The position numbers were made by a program, and so were the translations under genes. The notes beneath the pieces were generated by a model. The model was not told where the DNA came from, searched no databases, and saw nothing but the letters and a program-made list of their open reading frames with translations. Source: Eubacteriaceae bacterium (GTDB taxonomy: Bacteria; Bacillota; Clostridia; Lachnospirales; Lachnospiraceae). Taken from it: a stretch of 64,000 nucleotides of DNA. Numbering within the stretch: position 1 is the stretch's first letter; every line of letters starts with the position of its first letter. Below, piece after piece: positions 28,842-37,486 of this stretch. Where the stretch lies: contig CAJTDQ010000002.1 of the NCBI GenBank assembly GCA_910574895.1, positions 186,001-250,000 of the forward strand. The letters are read 5' to 3'.

Positions 28842-30986
28842 CTACTCCTCAAAAAAATAATGTTCTTCTACCGATGTTCTATTCTGGTTTTCATCATTAA
28901 CAAGCATATATTCTTTTGCAATATGAGGCTTTAAAATATTATAATATTCTTCATTAACCTCTTCATCTGTCGATAGAATGATAACCTGCTTGCTAATGCT
29001 AGGAAAAAATTTCTCTGATATTTCTTTTCTATGATTTGCATCTATTCTTGCATATGGTGTATCAATAATAAAAGGAATATCTTGACCTGAAAGCATTATA
29101 ATGGCCCAATACAAAGATAGAATGAATATCTGTCTTTCACCTTTTGATAACCTACTCAACTCAATTTTTTTATATAATGAAAATTTTTTCTTTTCATCAC
29201 CTTTTTCAATCTTATGACGAACTTCAGAAAGATTGCTTGCTGACATTTTTTCAAAAAGCTGTTTTGTTCCCTGTTCTCCAATTAACTCACCAAATTCTGA
29301 ATTACCTAAGTTTTTTATTAAATATAAAAGCTCATTATTGTTATAAACTTCATCTTGATACAATTTAAATTGAAAATCCTCAGTTATTTCAACATGAGTA
29401 ATTAAATTGTTCTTTCGATATATATGTTTGAGGTTTTGAACAACTAATTCCTCTAATCTTAATCTCATAGCAATAGTCTTATTCTTTAACAATTCTTCCA
29501 TCACTTTTGATAACCCAGCACTTAATTCATATACATGTTTGTTTTGTGCCTTTAATTTAATGCTTTGGAAAATTCGTTCTTTTAGCTGCTGTTGAGTCTG
29601 TAATTCATCCTCAATATCACTACTGCTTTTTTGTGCTTCATATAGTTTAGCCACTAGTACTTCCTTTTCTCTTAACAAGAGATTTTCTCTTTCTGCAAAT
29701 TTTATAGCATCTTCCTCTCTCATTGCACTCTTCAATATTCGGTTAATATTCACAGTAACTACAGATGCTTCCATTCTTTCTTTGACTGCTTTAACTATTT
29801 CATCAATATCAAAGTTTTCGATAGAAGAAATAATTCCATGAGCATAATTCATCTCCGCTTTTGAAAGATCAAAAATAACCTCTTTGCTATTATAATTTCC
29901 TTCTGGCTTAAATTTTCCAAGAATCATTTCTAACAGTCTATTTGCCAATTCTGTATTTGAAACATCCTCTTTCGACAAATACTCTTTTATATCATCCACA
30001 ACTAATTTTTTAGATATGTAATCGTATATTTTTTCTTTTTCTTCGTAGTTAATTTGTTCTTTTATTTTTGGTGCAAATTCTCTCACTATCAAAAATGGCA
30101 TCATGCCTTCAACGAATATCTTCATTTTGACTACTGATTCAACTTTCTTTGATTCTGCCGCTTTATATCTTTTCTGCAATTCCTTTCGTTCTTTCTCTGT
30201 TATTCCTCCTGCATTTTTAAACTCTGTTTCTAATTCTGTTAATTTAATCCCAAGACTATTAAGAGTATCTTGAGTCTCTTCTATTTCTTTTAAAAGACTC
30301 TTTTCTCTTACTTCAAGTCTCTCTACTTCTTTCTTTGCCACTTCAAATTCAATATATAAATTATCATTCTCTTCATCACTTGTCTTTGATATATATCCTT
30401 TTGTGTATTTTCTAATTATTTCAAAAATATCCATTCCACACAATGTGAATACAGCATTTTTTACATATGTATTATATGAACTAGTTGAAAATATGTTACC
30501 GACTTCTTCTCCATCAAACAAGAAAAATTCAAACAAATCTGGAGGAACAATACTCTGCAAATAATTTTGAAAATATGATAATTCTTGCTGCGATAATTTT
30601 TTCCCTTCCTTTTCAACGTAATATTCTTCGCTTAATTTTTTCTTTGAATAATTCCATTTTCGAGTGATAATATATTCTCTCATTTCACGCTCTTTTTTAA
30701 GAGATATTGTTATTTGAACTTCAGTTTCAACTTTATCCTGCTGAAATGCTTTTGAATTAATCAAATCTTTTATTTTCATTATATAATGCGAATTCACACC
30801 AACATATCCATATGCCAGCGGTCCATATAGCGCAACCTTTATCGCAGTAAACAGTGAAGTCTTTCCTGCACCATTTTTTCCTCCAATGAGAATAATATTC
30901 CTATTTTTATCATCACACCTAAAATCAAAAACATTCTCACCTTCATAAGAACTAAAATTATATAATTTTATTTTATTTATCTTCAT
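28842..30986 (-). CDS. dndD: DndD, SMC/Rad50-like ATPase of DNA sulfur modification
   Basis: 714 aa. The N-terminal Walker A reads GGKNGAGKTSL near residue 40. Long coiled coils occupy ~190-300 and ~420-520. The C-terminal half has the ABC signature LSKGERQIF near 610 and Walker B PFIIDTPYARID near 635. It is thought to alter DNA structure or nick the strand during sulfur insertion. The ATG used follows AAGGAG by 7 nt; the frame is open two codons earlier from a TTG. It overlaps the dndC stop by 14 nt. Confidence 0.93.
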   Translation of the reverse strand: MKINKIKLYNFSSYEGENVFDFRCDDKNRNIILIGGKNGAGKTSLFTAIKVALYGPLAYGYVGVNSHYIMKIKDLINSKAFQQDKVETEVQITISLKKEREMREYIITRKWNYSKKKLSEEYYVEKEGKKLSQQELSYFQNYLQSIVPPDLFEFFLFDGEEVGNIFSTSSYNTYVKNAVFTLCGMDIFEIIRKYTKGYISKTSDEENDNLYIEFEVAKKEVERLEVREKSLLKEIEETQDTLNSLGIKLTELETEFKNAGGITEKERKELQKRYKAAESKKVESVVKMKIFVEGMMPFLIVREFAPKIKEQINYEEKEKIYDYISKKLVVDDIKEYLSKEDVSNTELANRLLEMILGKFKPEGNYNSKEVIFDLSKAEMNYAHGIISSIENFDIDEIVKAVKERMEASVVTVNINRILKSAMREEDAIKFAERENLLLREKEVLVAKLYEAQKSSSDIEDELQTQQQLKERIFQSIKLKAQNKHVYELSAGLSKVMEELLKNKTIAMRLRLEELVVQNLKHIYRKNNLITHVEITEDFQFKLYQDEVYNNNELLYLIKNLGNSEFGELIGEQGTKQLFEKMSASNLSEVRHKIEKGDEKKKFSLYKKIELSRLSKGERQIFILSLYWAIIMLSGQDIPFIIDTPYARIDANHRKEISEKFFPSISKQVIILSTDEEVNEEYYNILKPHIAKEYMLVNDENQNRTSVEEHYFFEE

Positions 30987-32361
30987 TTTCAAGCTCCTTC
31001 AAGATATCATAATGAAGCCATTGCTGATTTAACAAGCGATCTATGCCTTCTTTAAGTATTCTCTGATTTGAATAATTCTTATTATGATATACAGATAAAA
31101 TCACGTTTCTCACTAAATCAAAATGGATATGATTCTTTTTAGCAAGTTCTTCTAATTCTAGAAGTGTTTCTGAATCAATCAAAGATTCTTTATAATCATA
31201 CCAAGGCAATTTCTCACCTGTAATCTCTTCATACAATTCTATGAGCGTTCTACGTGACAAATCAAGTTCATCATCCCATATCTCATCAATTGCTTTTAAT
31301 TCATCAATTGTTATCAACTCATAATCCATCTTTTTTTGGGTTTCAATCAACTTTGACAAAATTAATTTTCTGGCTTCCCAGGTAAATGGTCCATAGCCAA
31401 TATTTCCCTCTCTATCTTCGTAAACAGAACCGTTTCTTTTCCTTTTTTCTCTATATTCAGGAATATCACGAATTGACATTAGCCATTTTCTGAATTCAGC
31501 CAGTGGTATTAACTCTCTATGTCCACTCTTTATAAATCCATTCAAAGATTTGTCTTCTTTAACTACAGTACAAACCCAACAACCAAATCGTGAATTTCCA
31601 CAACTTTGAGTCTGTCCTCCTGCTTGAGTTCCCGCAAAAGGACATTCTCCACTATCTGCATCTGCGTATAAACTTACTAATTCAGAGTTATCTGTTCCCC
31701 ACGGAGTTTTACCTCCATCCAATCTTAATAAAACATCCCATACATCTTCAGTAGTAAGTTCTACTATTGGATTATATACATATGCATCCTGTATAGTTTC
31801 ATGTCGGTTCAGCAATCTATTAGCCAACTCTCTTCCTTCAATTCTTCTTTTTCGTGCAATACTCTCTGCTTTTCTTACTCCCAAGAGAACAACTACCTCT
31901 TCTGATTCATTTTGTATTATTTCACGAATATACTCAGCACTGGGATTAATTTTCAGCTTATCAGTACACCATCTGAATGAACCGTTCATTCTAGGCGTAG
32001 GATAACCTCTTCCAATAACATTTGCCCAAAATGAGTTATTCGCCGGTGGAGTAACCATAACGGATTTAATAGGTAACCCATCTCTTTTTGCTGCATTACC
32101 TAGCGCCTCATTCATCCTAGCCAAATATATTTTTATTAATGGGTTTTCTATCAACGTGTCAGATGACACAATGTAAACGTTTTTTCTTCTCTCAGCTGGT
32201 TTCAATTCTAACAACATTTTATATACCAGTTCCACTACCGTTGTAGAATCTTTTCCTCCACTATAACCAATGACCCATGGTCTCTTGTCCGACTGATATA
32301 CATACTTTATTTCATCAATCAACTCCTCCAATGTATTCTCGTTAAAAAAACTATTTTGCAT
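30973..32361 (-). CDS. dndC: DndC, PAPS-reductase-like sulfurtransferase
   Basis: 462 aa. The PP-loop SGGKDSTT is at residues 34-41. Cysteines near ~215-250 (GECPFAG, QSCGN, FGCWVC) fit the ligands of the 4Fe-4S cluster known for DndC. It has ATP pyrophosphatase activity and activates the DNA phosphate for sulfur attack. The start overlaps the xre stop by one base (TAATG), so the regulator and modification genes form one transcription unit. Confidence 0.94.
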   Translation of the reverse strand: MQNSFFNENTLEELIDEIKYVYQSDKRPWVIGYSGGKDSTTVVELVYKMLLELKPAERRKNVYIVSSDTLIENPLIKIYLARMNEALGNAAKRDGLPIKSVMVTPPANNSFWANVIGRGYPTPRMNGSFRWCTDKLKINPSAEYIREIIQNESEEVVVLLGVRKAESIARKRRIEGRELANRLLNRHETIQDAYVYNPIVELTTEDVWDVLLRLDGGKTPWGTDNSELVSLYADADSGECPFAGTQAGGQTQSCGNSRFGCWVCTVVKEDKSLNGFIKSGHRELIPLAEFRKWLMSIRDIPEYREKRKRNGSVYEDREGNIGYGPFTWEARKLILSKLIETQKKMDYELITIDELKAIDEIWDDELDLSRRTLIELYEEITGEKLPWYDYKESLIDSETLLELEELAKKNHIHFDLVRNVILSVYHNKNYSNQRILKEGIDRLLNQQWLHYDILKELENEDK

Positions 32362-32684
32362 TATTGTTTTCCCTGATGTTGAGCTACCTTATCTAGCAAG
32401 TCATAACTCAATTCCTTTCCTTCATCATCTAACGTTGAGATAATGTTCATTATACGTTTTTCAATGCTATTTTCATTATCTACGTTGAAATGTCTACCAA
32501 CAAGTTCATCTAATGACATTTCATATAAATCAGCAAGCCTCTTTAATAAATCTATGTCTGGAGATGTTTCCCCTCTTTCTATATTGCTAATAACTTGCTG
32601 TGAAACATCAAGTGCTTTTGCAATATCTTTTTGTTTATATTCTTTTTCATTTCTAATTTTTGCTAACCTTTCTCCTAATTTCAT
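32361..32684 (-). CDS. XRE-family regulator at the head of the dnd operon
   Basis: 107 aa. The helix-turn-helix is clear at residues ~5-60: LAKIRNEKEYKQKDIAKALD, then VSQQVISNIERGETSPDID. The remaining ~45 residues form an acidic tail that may dimerise. It occupies the position where many dnd clusters carry dndB, and no DndB homologue is present. Most likely it binds the palindromic DNA upstream and controls both itself and the divergent PP-loop gene. GAGGAT lies ~10 nt upstream of the ATG. Confidence 0.92.
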   Translation of the reverse strand: MKLGERLAKIRNEKEYKQKDIAKALDVSQQVISNIERGETSPDIDLLKRLADLYEMSLDELVGRHFNVDNENSIEKRIMNIISTLDDEGKELSYDLLDKVAQHQGKQ

Positions 32685-32736
32685 AGTTCGATTATCCTCA
32701 TTAACGCATGCTATTTAATTAAAATTTACCTACTAT

Positions 32737-32804
32737 ATTATACAATATTTTTTTGTATTATCATAGTTGACTAACAACATTCTTGTGTATTATAATATTT
32801 ACAA
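32737..32804. promoter_or_regulatory. Divergent promoters with candidate XRE operators
   Basis: Plus strand: TTGACT (32767-32772), 18-bp spacer, TATAAT (32791-32796), driving the 333-aa gene. Minus strand: a TATAAT at 32737-32742 fits xre. A palindrome ATACAA-n7-TTGTAT (32740-32758) covers the xre -10, and TTGT...ACAA arms (32783-32804) straddle the other -10. Autoregulation by the XRE protein would explain this layout. Confidence 0.6.
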
Positions 32805-32847
32805 ATATATTGTTATTTTAAATTAATTTAAAAAGGAGAAAACAATA

Positions 32848-33849
32848 ATGATTTGTAAAAAATGTGGAGAACTCATAAGTGACAAAAACAAATATCCTTC
32901 TGATTCTAGGTATTGTCTTTCATGTGGATTAGATCGCTCCGAATTTATTAAGTTTAGGAAAAAAACCTTAAAATCTCTTCGTGACATGAATCTTGAATCA
33001 AAAATAATTCAAACCAAATACCTAATTAAACAAGCTGTTCATGAATTTGGAATTGATCATGTTTATATTTCATATTCTGGCGGAAAGGATTCTACCGTTT
33101 TATCACATATTGCAAAACAAATATATCCAAATATTTTGCACATATTTTCAAACACTACCAATGAGTATCCTGAAACTCTACAACATATAAAATGGGAAAT
33201 CGAAGAAAATGGAAGTAACATATTAGTCGTTTATCCTAAAGATAAAAGTGGTAATATTTGGACATTTAAAAAAGTAGTCGAATACTACGGTTATCCTATG
33301 TTCTCAAAGCGAGTTGCAAATGCGATTAGAACATATCAACATGCTCGTTCTCCTAAAACAAAACAAAATTCGCTAGATTATATCAATCGTAATTTCAAAA
33401 AATACGAAAAATATATAACGCTTCCAATATCAGATAAATGCTGTGACAAATTAAAAAAAGAACCTCTTCGAAAAAAAGCTAAAGAATTAGGATTAAACTG
33501 CGCAATACTAGGTCTTCTTGCCTCCGAAAGCTATCAACGTGAAAAAGATTGGATTGAATATGGTTGTAACGTATTCTATGTAAGAAAAGATAATCAATGT
33601 CGACCACTTTCTTTTTGGACAGATGAAGACATACTTGAATATATAAAAAAGTATAATGTAAAAATATCTGAATTATATAGCATGGGATATATCAGAAACG
33701 GATGTATGTACTGTGGTTTTGGTGTTCATCTCGAGCCTGATAGTAATAATCGGTTTCAAATATTAAAACAAACTCATCCTAAACAATATAATTATTTTAT
33801 TAACAACTTTGGTGATTTAATGGTAGAATTTAATATTAATGTTTGTTAG
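32848..33849 (+). CDS. Second PAPS-reductase-like PP-loop protein with N-terminal zinc ribbon
   Basis: 333 aa. Residues 3-26 hold CxxC and CLSC pairs, a probable zinc ribbon. The PP-loop SGGKDST is at 77-83. A C-terminal CMYCGFG motif near 290 follows RNGC, so there may be a metal or Fe-S site as in phage-type phosphoadenosine reductase-like proteins. It is not DndC: it is shorter, has a different cysteine layout, and DndC is already present. Strong AAGGAG site ~11 nt upstream. It is divergent from xre and may be controlled by it. Possible role in sulfur or nucleic-acid modification, inferred from the fold and neighbours only. Confidence 0.75.
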   Translation: MICKKCGELISDKNKYPSDSRYCLSCGLDRSEFIKFRKKTLKSLRDMNLESKIIQTKYLIKQAVHEFGIDHVYISYSGGKDSTVLSHIAKQIYPNILHIFSNTTNEYPETLQHIKWEIEENGSNILVVYPKDKSGNIWTFKKVVEYYGYPMFSKRVANAIRTYQHARSPKTKQNSLDYINRNFKKYEKYITLPISDKCCDKLKKEPLRKKAKELGLNCAILGLLASESYQREKDWIEYGCNVFYVRKDNQCRPLSFWTDEDILEYIKKYNVKISELYSMGYIRNGCMYCGFGVHLEPDSNNRFQILKQTHPKQYNYFINNFGDLMVEFNINVC

Positions 33850-33880
33850 AAAGGAGATTCTTATAGTCCCTTATACAAAA

Positions 33881-33907
33881 TTAGGGGCTGTAAAAAAATT
33901 CCCCTAA
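33881..33907 (+). terminator. Terminator-like hairpin after the 333-aa gene
   Basis: TTAGGGG pairs with CCCCTAA around a 13-nt A-rich loop, 31 bp past the stop. A ribosome-site-like AAAGGAG at 33850-33856 stands in front of it with no start codon after it, as if a following gene had been lost. Confidence 0.45.
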
Positions 33908-33970
33908 ATCATAACCACCGGATAAGCCGGTGGTTTGTTCTGCTCTAAAAGGGTCTAATATTATCTATTA
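33908..33970. repeat. Solo end of an IS200/IS605-like element
   Basis: The stretch AATCATAACCACCGG...CCGGTGGTTTG (stem 33913-33935) closely matches the right-end hairpin of the IS element at 7123-7152 (AATCATGACCACCCG...CGGGTGGTTTG), including flanking bases, and is followed by a similar AAGGGTC segment. There is no transposase here, so it is a remnant or a non-autonomous copy at the edge of the dnd island. Confidence 0.65.
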
Positions 33971-33986
33971 CATGAAATTTTATAAA

Positions 33987-34769
33987 TTATTTTCTTTCTA
34001 TTACAGCATTTATATTCATTGTTATAGGTACATGAGATACTTTATAAGATTCCTCATCGAATGGTCTTATTCTTAAATTATATCTTTGACATGGAGTATG
34101 AAAAGAAATATCTTTAAGACAAATCCTCCCTTCATTTTGATATTTGTATTCTGGAAACTTATAAAATAATTCTTTATAATCTTTCGTTGGTTCAATGAAA
34201 AATGTATCTTTCTTAAACTCTTCATAATCTACATTTCCCATTCTGAATCCTAAACCTTTATTAGCCATAGCCTCTCTAACTCTCATAACAAATGTTTGTG
34301 GCTGTATTGCTATTTGTGAAAACTGAAATTCATTTCTTACCACATTTGGTGCAATTAAAGAATCACTAAATCCATTATAAAGTAAATCATTAAATTTATG
34401 TTTCAATGTTTGCTCCCCTATTTTATATATCTCATTTTCATTTAACAAATCTTTAACTCTAATTGTATAAAAACAAAATATAGGCTTTAATTTAGCACTC
34501 CTTCTTCTCAATAATATTCTATTGTCAATTTCAAATATTTCTAAATCTTTTCCTAATTTCTTTTTCATCTCACTGATTCTTTTATCGTTAGTATCTAATC
34601 TTGCAAAAATACCTTCATATGGATCCCCTTGTACTAAATTTCCTAATGCTATAGCTTGATTAACAAAAGCTCCTGCACATGAAAAACTTAATTCTCCATC
34701 AATTATTTTATCAATCCATCTTTGTTCACTGAATTTAAATATTTGTACTGCATGATCATTCGGTATCAT
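33987..34769 (-). CDS. Uncharacterised 260-aa protein
   Basis: Not recognised with confidence. It is a soluble protein with no signal peptide. The N-terminal region QIFKFSEQRWIDKIIDGELSF followed by a DPYEG segment resembles hypothetical proteins of phages and integrative elements that begin with a short 'F-S-x-x-R-W' stretch. The C-terminus (RICLKDISFHTPCQRYNLRI) has no motif I can name. A GAGGGA ribosome site precedes the ATG. It sits between the IS remnant and the guaA terminator, so it is probably the last cargo gene of the island on this side. Confidence 0.7.
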   Translation of the reverse strand: MIPNDHAVQIFKFSEQRWIDKIIDGELSFSCAGAFVNQAIALGNLVQGDPYEGIFARLDTNDKRISEMKKKLGKDLEIFEIDNRILLRRRSAKLKPIFCFYTIRVKDLLNENEIYKIGEQTLKHKFNDLLYNGFSDSLIAPNVVRNEFQFSQIAIQPQTFVMRVREAMANKGLGFRMGNVDYEEFKKDTFFIEPTKDYKELFYKFPEYKYQNEGRICLKDISFHTPCQRYNLRIRPFDEESYKVSHVPITMNINAVIERK

Positions 34770-34844
34770 CTTATTCCCTCATAATAAATTTTACAAATCA
34801 TTTTTTTATAGAATAGAATCAAAATAGACGCACCTTAATATAAA

Positions 34845-34886
34845 AACATCCCACAACGCCTATAAATAAAGGCTTTGTGGGATGTT
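34845..34886 (-). terminator. Intrinsic terminator of guaA
   Basis: AACATCCCACAA and TTGTGGGATGTT form the main stem, extended by GCC/GGC across one mismatch, followed on the minus strand by TTTTTAT. It lies 6 bp past the guaA stop. Confidence 0.92.
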
Positions 34887-34891
34887 AGTGC

Positions 34892-36466
34892 CTACTCGAA
34901 CTCTATCGTTCCTGGAGGCTTACTTGTCAAATCATAGAATACTCTATTAACCCCTTTGACCTCATTAATGATCCTGTTCATCACCTTATTCAGCACCTCA
35001 TATGGTATCTCTGCTGACTCTGCTGTCATAAAATCTATTGTCTTCACTGCTCTCAGTGCCACAGCGTAATCATAGGTTCTCTCATCTCCCATTACACCAA
35101 CAGATCTCATATTAGTCAATGCTGCAAAGTACTGATCCGGCTTCCATGATGCATCCGCTCCATTTGCTTTCTTGTATGCTTCTAATGCATTTCCTATCTC
35201 CTCCCGATAAATTGCATCAGCATCCTGCACGATTTTTACCTTTTCTTCTGTCACTTCGCCAATGATTCGGATTCCAAGTCCCGGACCCGGGAATGGCTGA
35301 CGGAATACCAGATACTCTGGGATTCCCAGTTCTAATCCTGCCTTACGCACTTCATCCTTGAACAAGTCACGCAGAGGCTCAATAATCTCTTTGAAATCTA
35401 CATAATCAGGCAGTCCACCTACGTTGTGGTGTGACTTAATCACTGCAGATTCTCCACCGAGACCGCTCTCCACCACATCCGGGTAGATTGTTCCCTGTAC
35501 CAGATAATCCACTGCACCGATTTTCTTTGCTTCTTCCTCAAATACACGGATGAACTCCTCGCCGATAATCTTACGCTTTTCTTCCGGCTCTTCCACCCCT
35601 GCTAATTTCTTATAATATCTATCCTGTGCATTCACACGAATAAAGTTCAGGTCGTACTCTCCTTCTGGACCAAATACAGCCTCAACCTCGTCTCCCTCAT
35701 TCTTTCTCAAAAGACCATGGTCTACAAACACGCATGTCAACTGTTTTCCAATAGCTTTTGCAAGAAGCACTGCTGCCACTGATGAATCCACACCGCCTGA
35801 CAATGCACATAACACCTTGCCGTCGCCTACCTTTTCACGGATTGCCTGAATAGAATTCTCCACAAAAGAATCCATCTTCCAGTCTCCTGCACAGCCACAT
35901 ACATTGTATACATAGTTGCTGAGGATTTCCTTTCCTCGCACTGTATGCAGTACCTCCGGATGGAACTGAATCGCATAAAGGCTCTTCTCTTCACATTCAG
36001 CCACTGCTACAGGACAGTCCTTTGTGTAACCAGTAATCTTAAATCCCGGCGCTGCCTGAGAAATGTAATCAAAATGGCTCATCCATACCACAGTGTCTTC
36101 TTCCACGCCCTCAAATAACTTCGAAGTAACATCTACATGTGTCTCTGTCTTTCCATATTCACGGACAGGCGCTTTTTCCACCTTACCGCCTAAAATATGC
36201 TGCATCAACTGTGCACCATAACACAGCCCAAGCACTGGTATTCCCAGCTCAAACAATTCCTTTGTATATGTAGGCGAATCTGCCTCATAACAACTGTTCG
36301 GTCCACCTGTTAAGATAATTCCTTTTGGATTCATCTCCTTTATTTTTTCAATGTCTGTTTTGTAAGAATAAATTTCACAGTACACATTACATTCACGAAC
36401 ACGACGTGCCACCAGCTGATTGTACTGTCCACCGAAATCAATTACAACAACTAACTCTCTATTCAT
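34892..36466 (-). CDS. guaA: GMP synthase (glutamine-hydrolysing)
   Basis: 524 aa, standard length. The N-terminal class I glutamine amidotransferase has the nucleophile in GLCYGAQ near residue 82 and the His-Glu pair in QFHPEV near 168. The PP-loop SGGVDSS is near 224, and the C-terminal dimerisation domain ends in [13 protein letters not shown]. It converts XMP to GMP with glutamine and ATP. The 5' leader contains an unusual set of stems (separate entry). The 3' end of guaA is a known target site for integrative elements, which fits the dnd island beginning just beyond it. Confidence 0.98.
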   Translation of the reverse strand: MNRELVVVIDFGGQYNQLVARRVRECNVYCEIYSYKTDIEKIKEMNPKGIILTGGPNSCYEADSPTYTKELFELGIPVLGLCYGAQLMQHILGGKVEKAPVREYGKTETHVDVTSKLFEGVEEDTVVWMSHFDYISQAAPGFKITGYTKDCPVAVAECEEKSLYAIQFHPEVLHTVRGKEILSNYVYNVCGCAGDWKMDSFVENSIQAIREKVGDGKVLCALSGGVDSSVAAVLLAKAIGKQLTCVFVDHGLLRKNEGDEVEAVFGPEGEYDLNFIRVNAQDRYYKKLAGVEEPEEKRKIIGEEFIRVFEEEAKKIGAVDYLVQGTIYPDVVESGLGGESAVIKSHHNVGGLPDYVDFKEIIEPLRDLFKDEVRKAGLELGIPEYLVFRQPFPGPGLGIRIIGEVTEEKVKIVQDADAIYREEIGNALEAYKKANGADASWKPDQYFAALTNMRSVGVMGDERTYDYAVALRAVKTIDFMTAESAEIPYEVLNKVMNRIINEVKGVNRVFYDLTSKPPGTIEFE

Positions 36467-36495
36467 GTTTCCTCCTAAGTTCTCATTTAACTATT

Positions 36496-36672
36496 CAAGA
36501 CTCGCTCGCGAGTCTTGGCGCGGGATTCGGGGCAGCTTTAGCTGACATAATACATCTCCGAATCCCTGCGCATCCTCGCGGAGCGTATATCAGATGGGTG
36601 ATTGACACCCGCCACTGATACATTTTGGTTGCTTACCACCTAAAGAGGCGGGAGTCATCTCACATCTGATAT
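36496..36672 (-). other. Cluster of strong stem-loops upstream of guaA
   Basis: Three paired blocks. CAAGACTCGC with its complement forms a nearly loopless palindrome (36496-36517). GCGCGGGATTCGG (36518-36530) pairs with CCGAATCCCtGCGC (36558-36571). ATATCAGATG (36587-36596) pairs with CATCTGATAT (36663-36672) and encloses CCCGCC/GGCGGG (36608-36613 with 36647-36652). It is GC-richer than the flanks. It could be a folded guaA leader RNA or an IS605-derived non-autonomous element. No known riboswitch consensus was recognised. The rest of the 36467-36889 gap shows no gene. Confidence 0.7.
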
Positions 36673-36820
36673 AACAAATCAGGTAATAACATCGCCTAAT
36701 TTGTCGAATTAACTTCTACAATTTTACTTCATTTTCCCTTATTAAACAAGAACAAAGAGTATTTTTTTTACATTCGCAGCAACAAACCATTATCTCATCT
36801 GAAATATCCACACACAACAA

Positions 36821-36857
36821 AGGCACCTGATACATAATTCCTACATACCAGATGCCT
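36821..36857 (-). terminator. Hairpin after the 91-aa gene
   Basis: AGGCACCTG pairs with CAGATGCCT (one G-T), and the minus-strand 3' side is TTTGTTGT. It lies ~32 bp past the stop of the small ORF. Confidence 0.5.
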
Positions 36858-36889
36858 CCTATATCAATACCTCGTTTTTACCTCTTTCA

Positions 36890-37165
36890 CTAACAACTAC
36901 AGGCTTTTTCTTTCTCCCTTGGAAACTTTCTCATCACTCCTATCCGACTTTTCTCTTCTACTATCGGCTCTTTTGTTTCCCTCTTCTCTTTACTTCTCTG
37001 CCTGCTTTCGGCTTTAGATATCTGCTTAAATAAAATATCATTCCTCGTCAGACCTTCGTTTTGAATACTCTCATCTATCCTTTCCGGTCTTCCGTGATAC
37101 CTTATCCAATAAATACTCATTTTACAGTCTTTTTCGTTTCCACTGTAATATAAGCAGGATATCAA
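36890..37165 (-). CDS. Small basic hypothetical protein with a TTG start
   Basis: 91 aa, highly charged, with many Lys, Arg and Glu residues in the second half and a final CSC. No family recognised. The support for it being real is an AAGGAG ribosome site 8 nt before a TTG start and a hairpin after the stop. An internal ATG (MSIYWIRYHGRP, codon 16) is an alternative start but lacks a ribosome site. No signal peptide. Confidence 0.5.
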   Translation of the reverse strand: MISCLYYSGNEKDCKMSIYWIRYHGRPERIDESIQNEGLTRNDILFKQISKAESRQRSKEKRETKEPIVEEKSRIGVMRKFPREKEKACSC

Positions 37166-37486
37166 TTGGTAATCTCCTTTGCTTACCTATACTCAGATAC
37201 TTTTGTTACCGGGTCGACATCCGGTACCACATGCTGTTAATGCACCTTGTAAAAACATTCGGTATAAAAAACTTATTTAATTTGTACTTAGAATTTACCA
37301 TATTTTCTGCCTTATTTAAAGGGTTTTCAAGCAACTTTTTCATCTTCATCACATTGCCTAAAACTCTTAAAATTTAAACATTTTTATGAATCGTTTTTTT
37401 ATAAAAAATCAACAAACCACCTGTTAAAGCCTTAACAAACACCCCTTTGTCCATTTGCTGATTCCTTTAATTTGTAAATAGTTCTT

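Noticed and set aside
18952-32361. BREX or type I restriction-modification system
   Set aside because: There is no methylase, PglX/PglZ or HsdS; the DndC/D/E/A and HerA-like DptH set is characteristic of phosphorothioation.
36325-36618. 97-aa plus-strand ORF antisense to the start of guaA
   Set aside because: It is antisense to a conserved gene and extends into the stem-loop cluster; no start signal.
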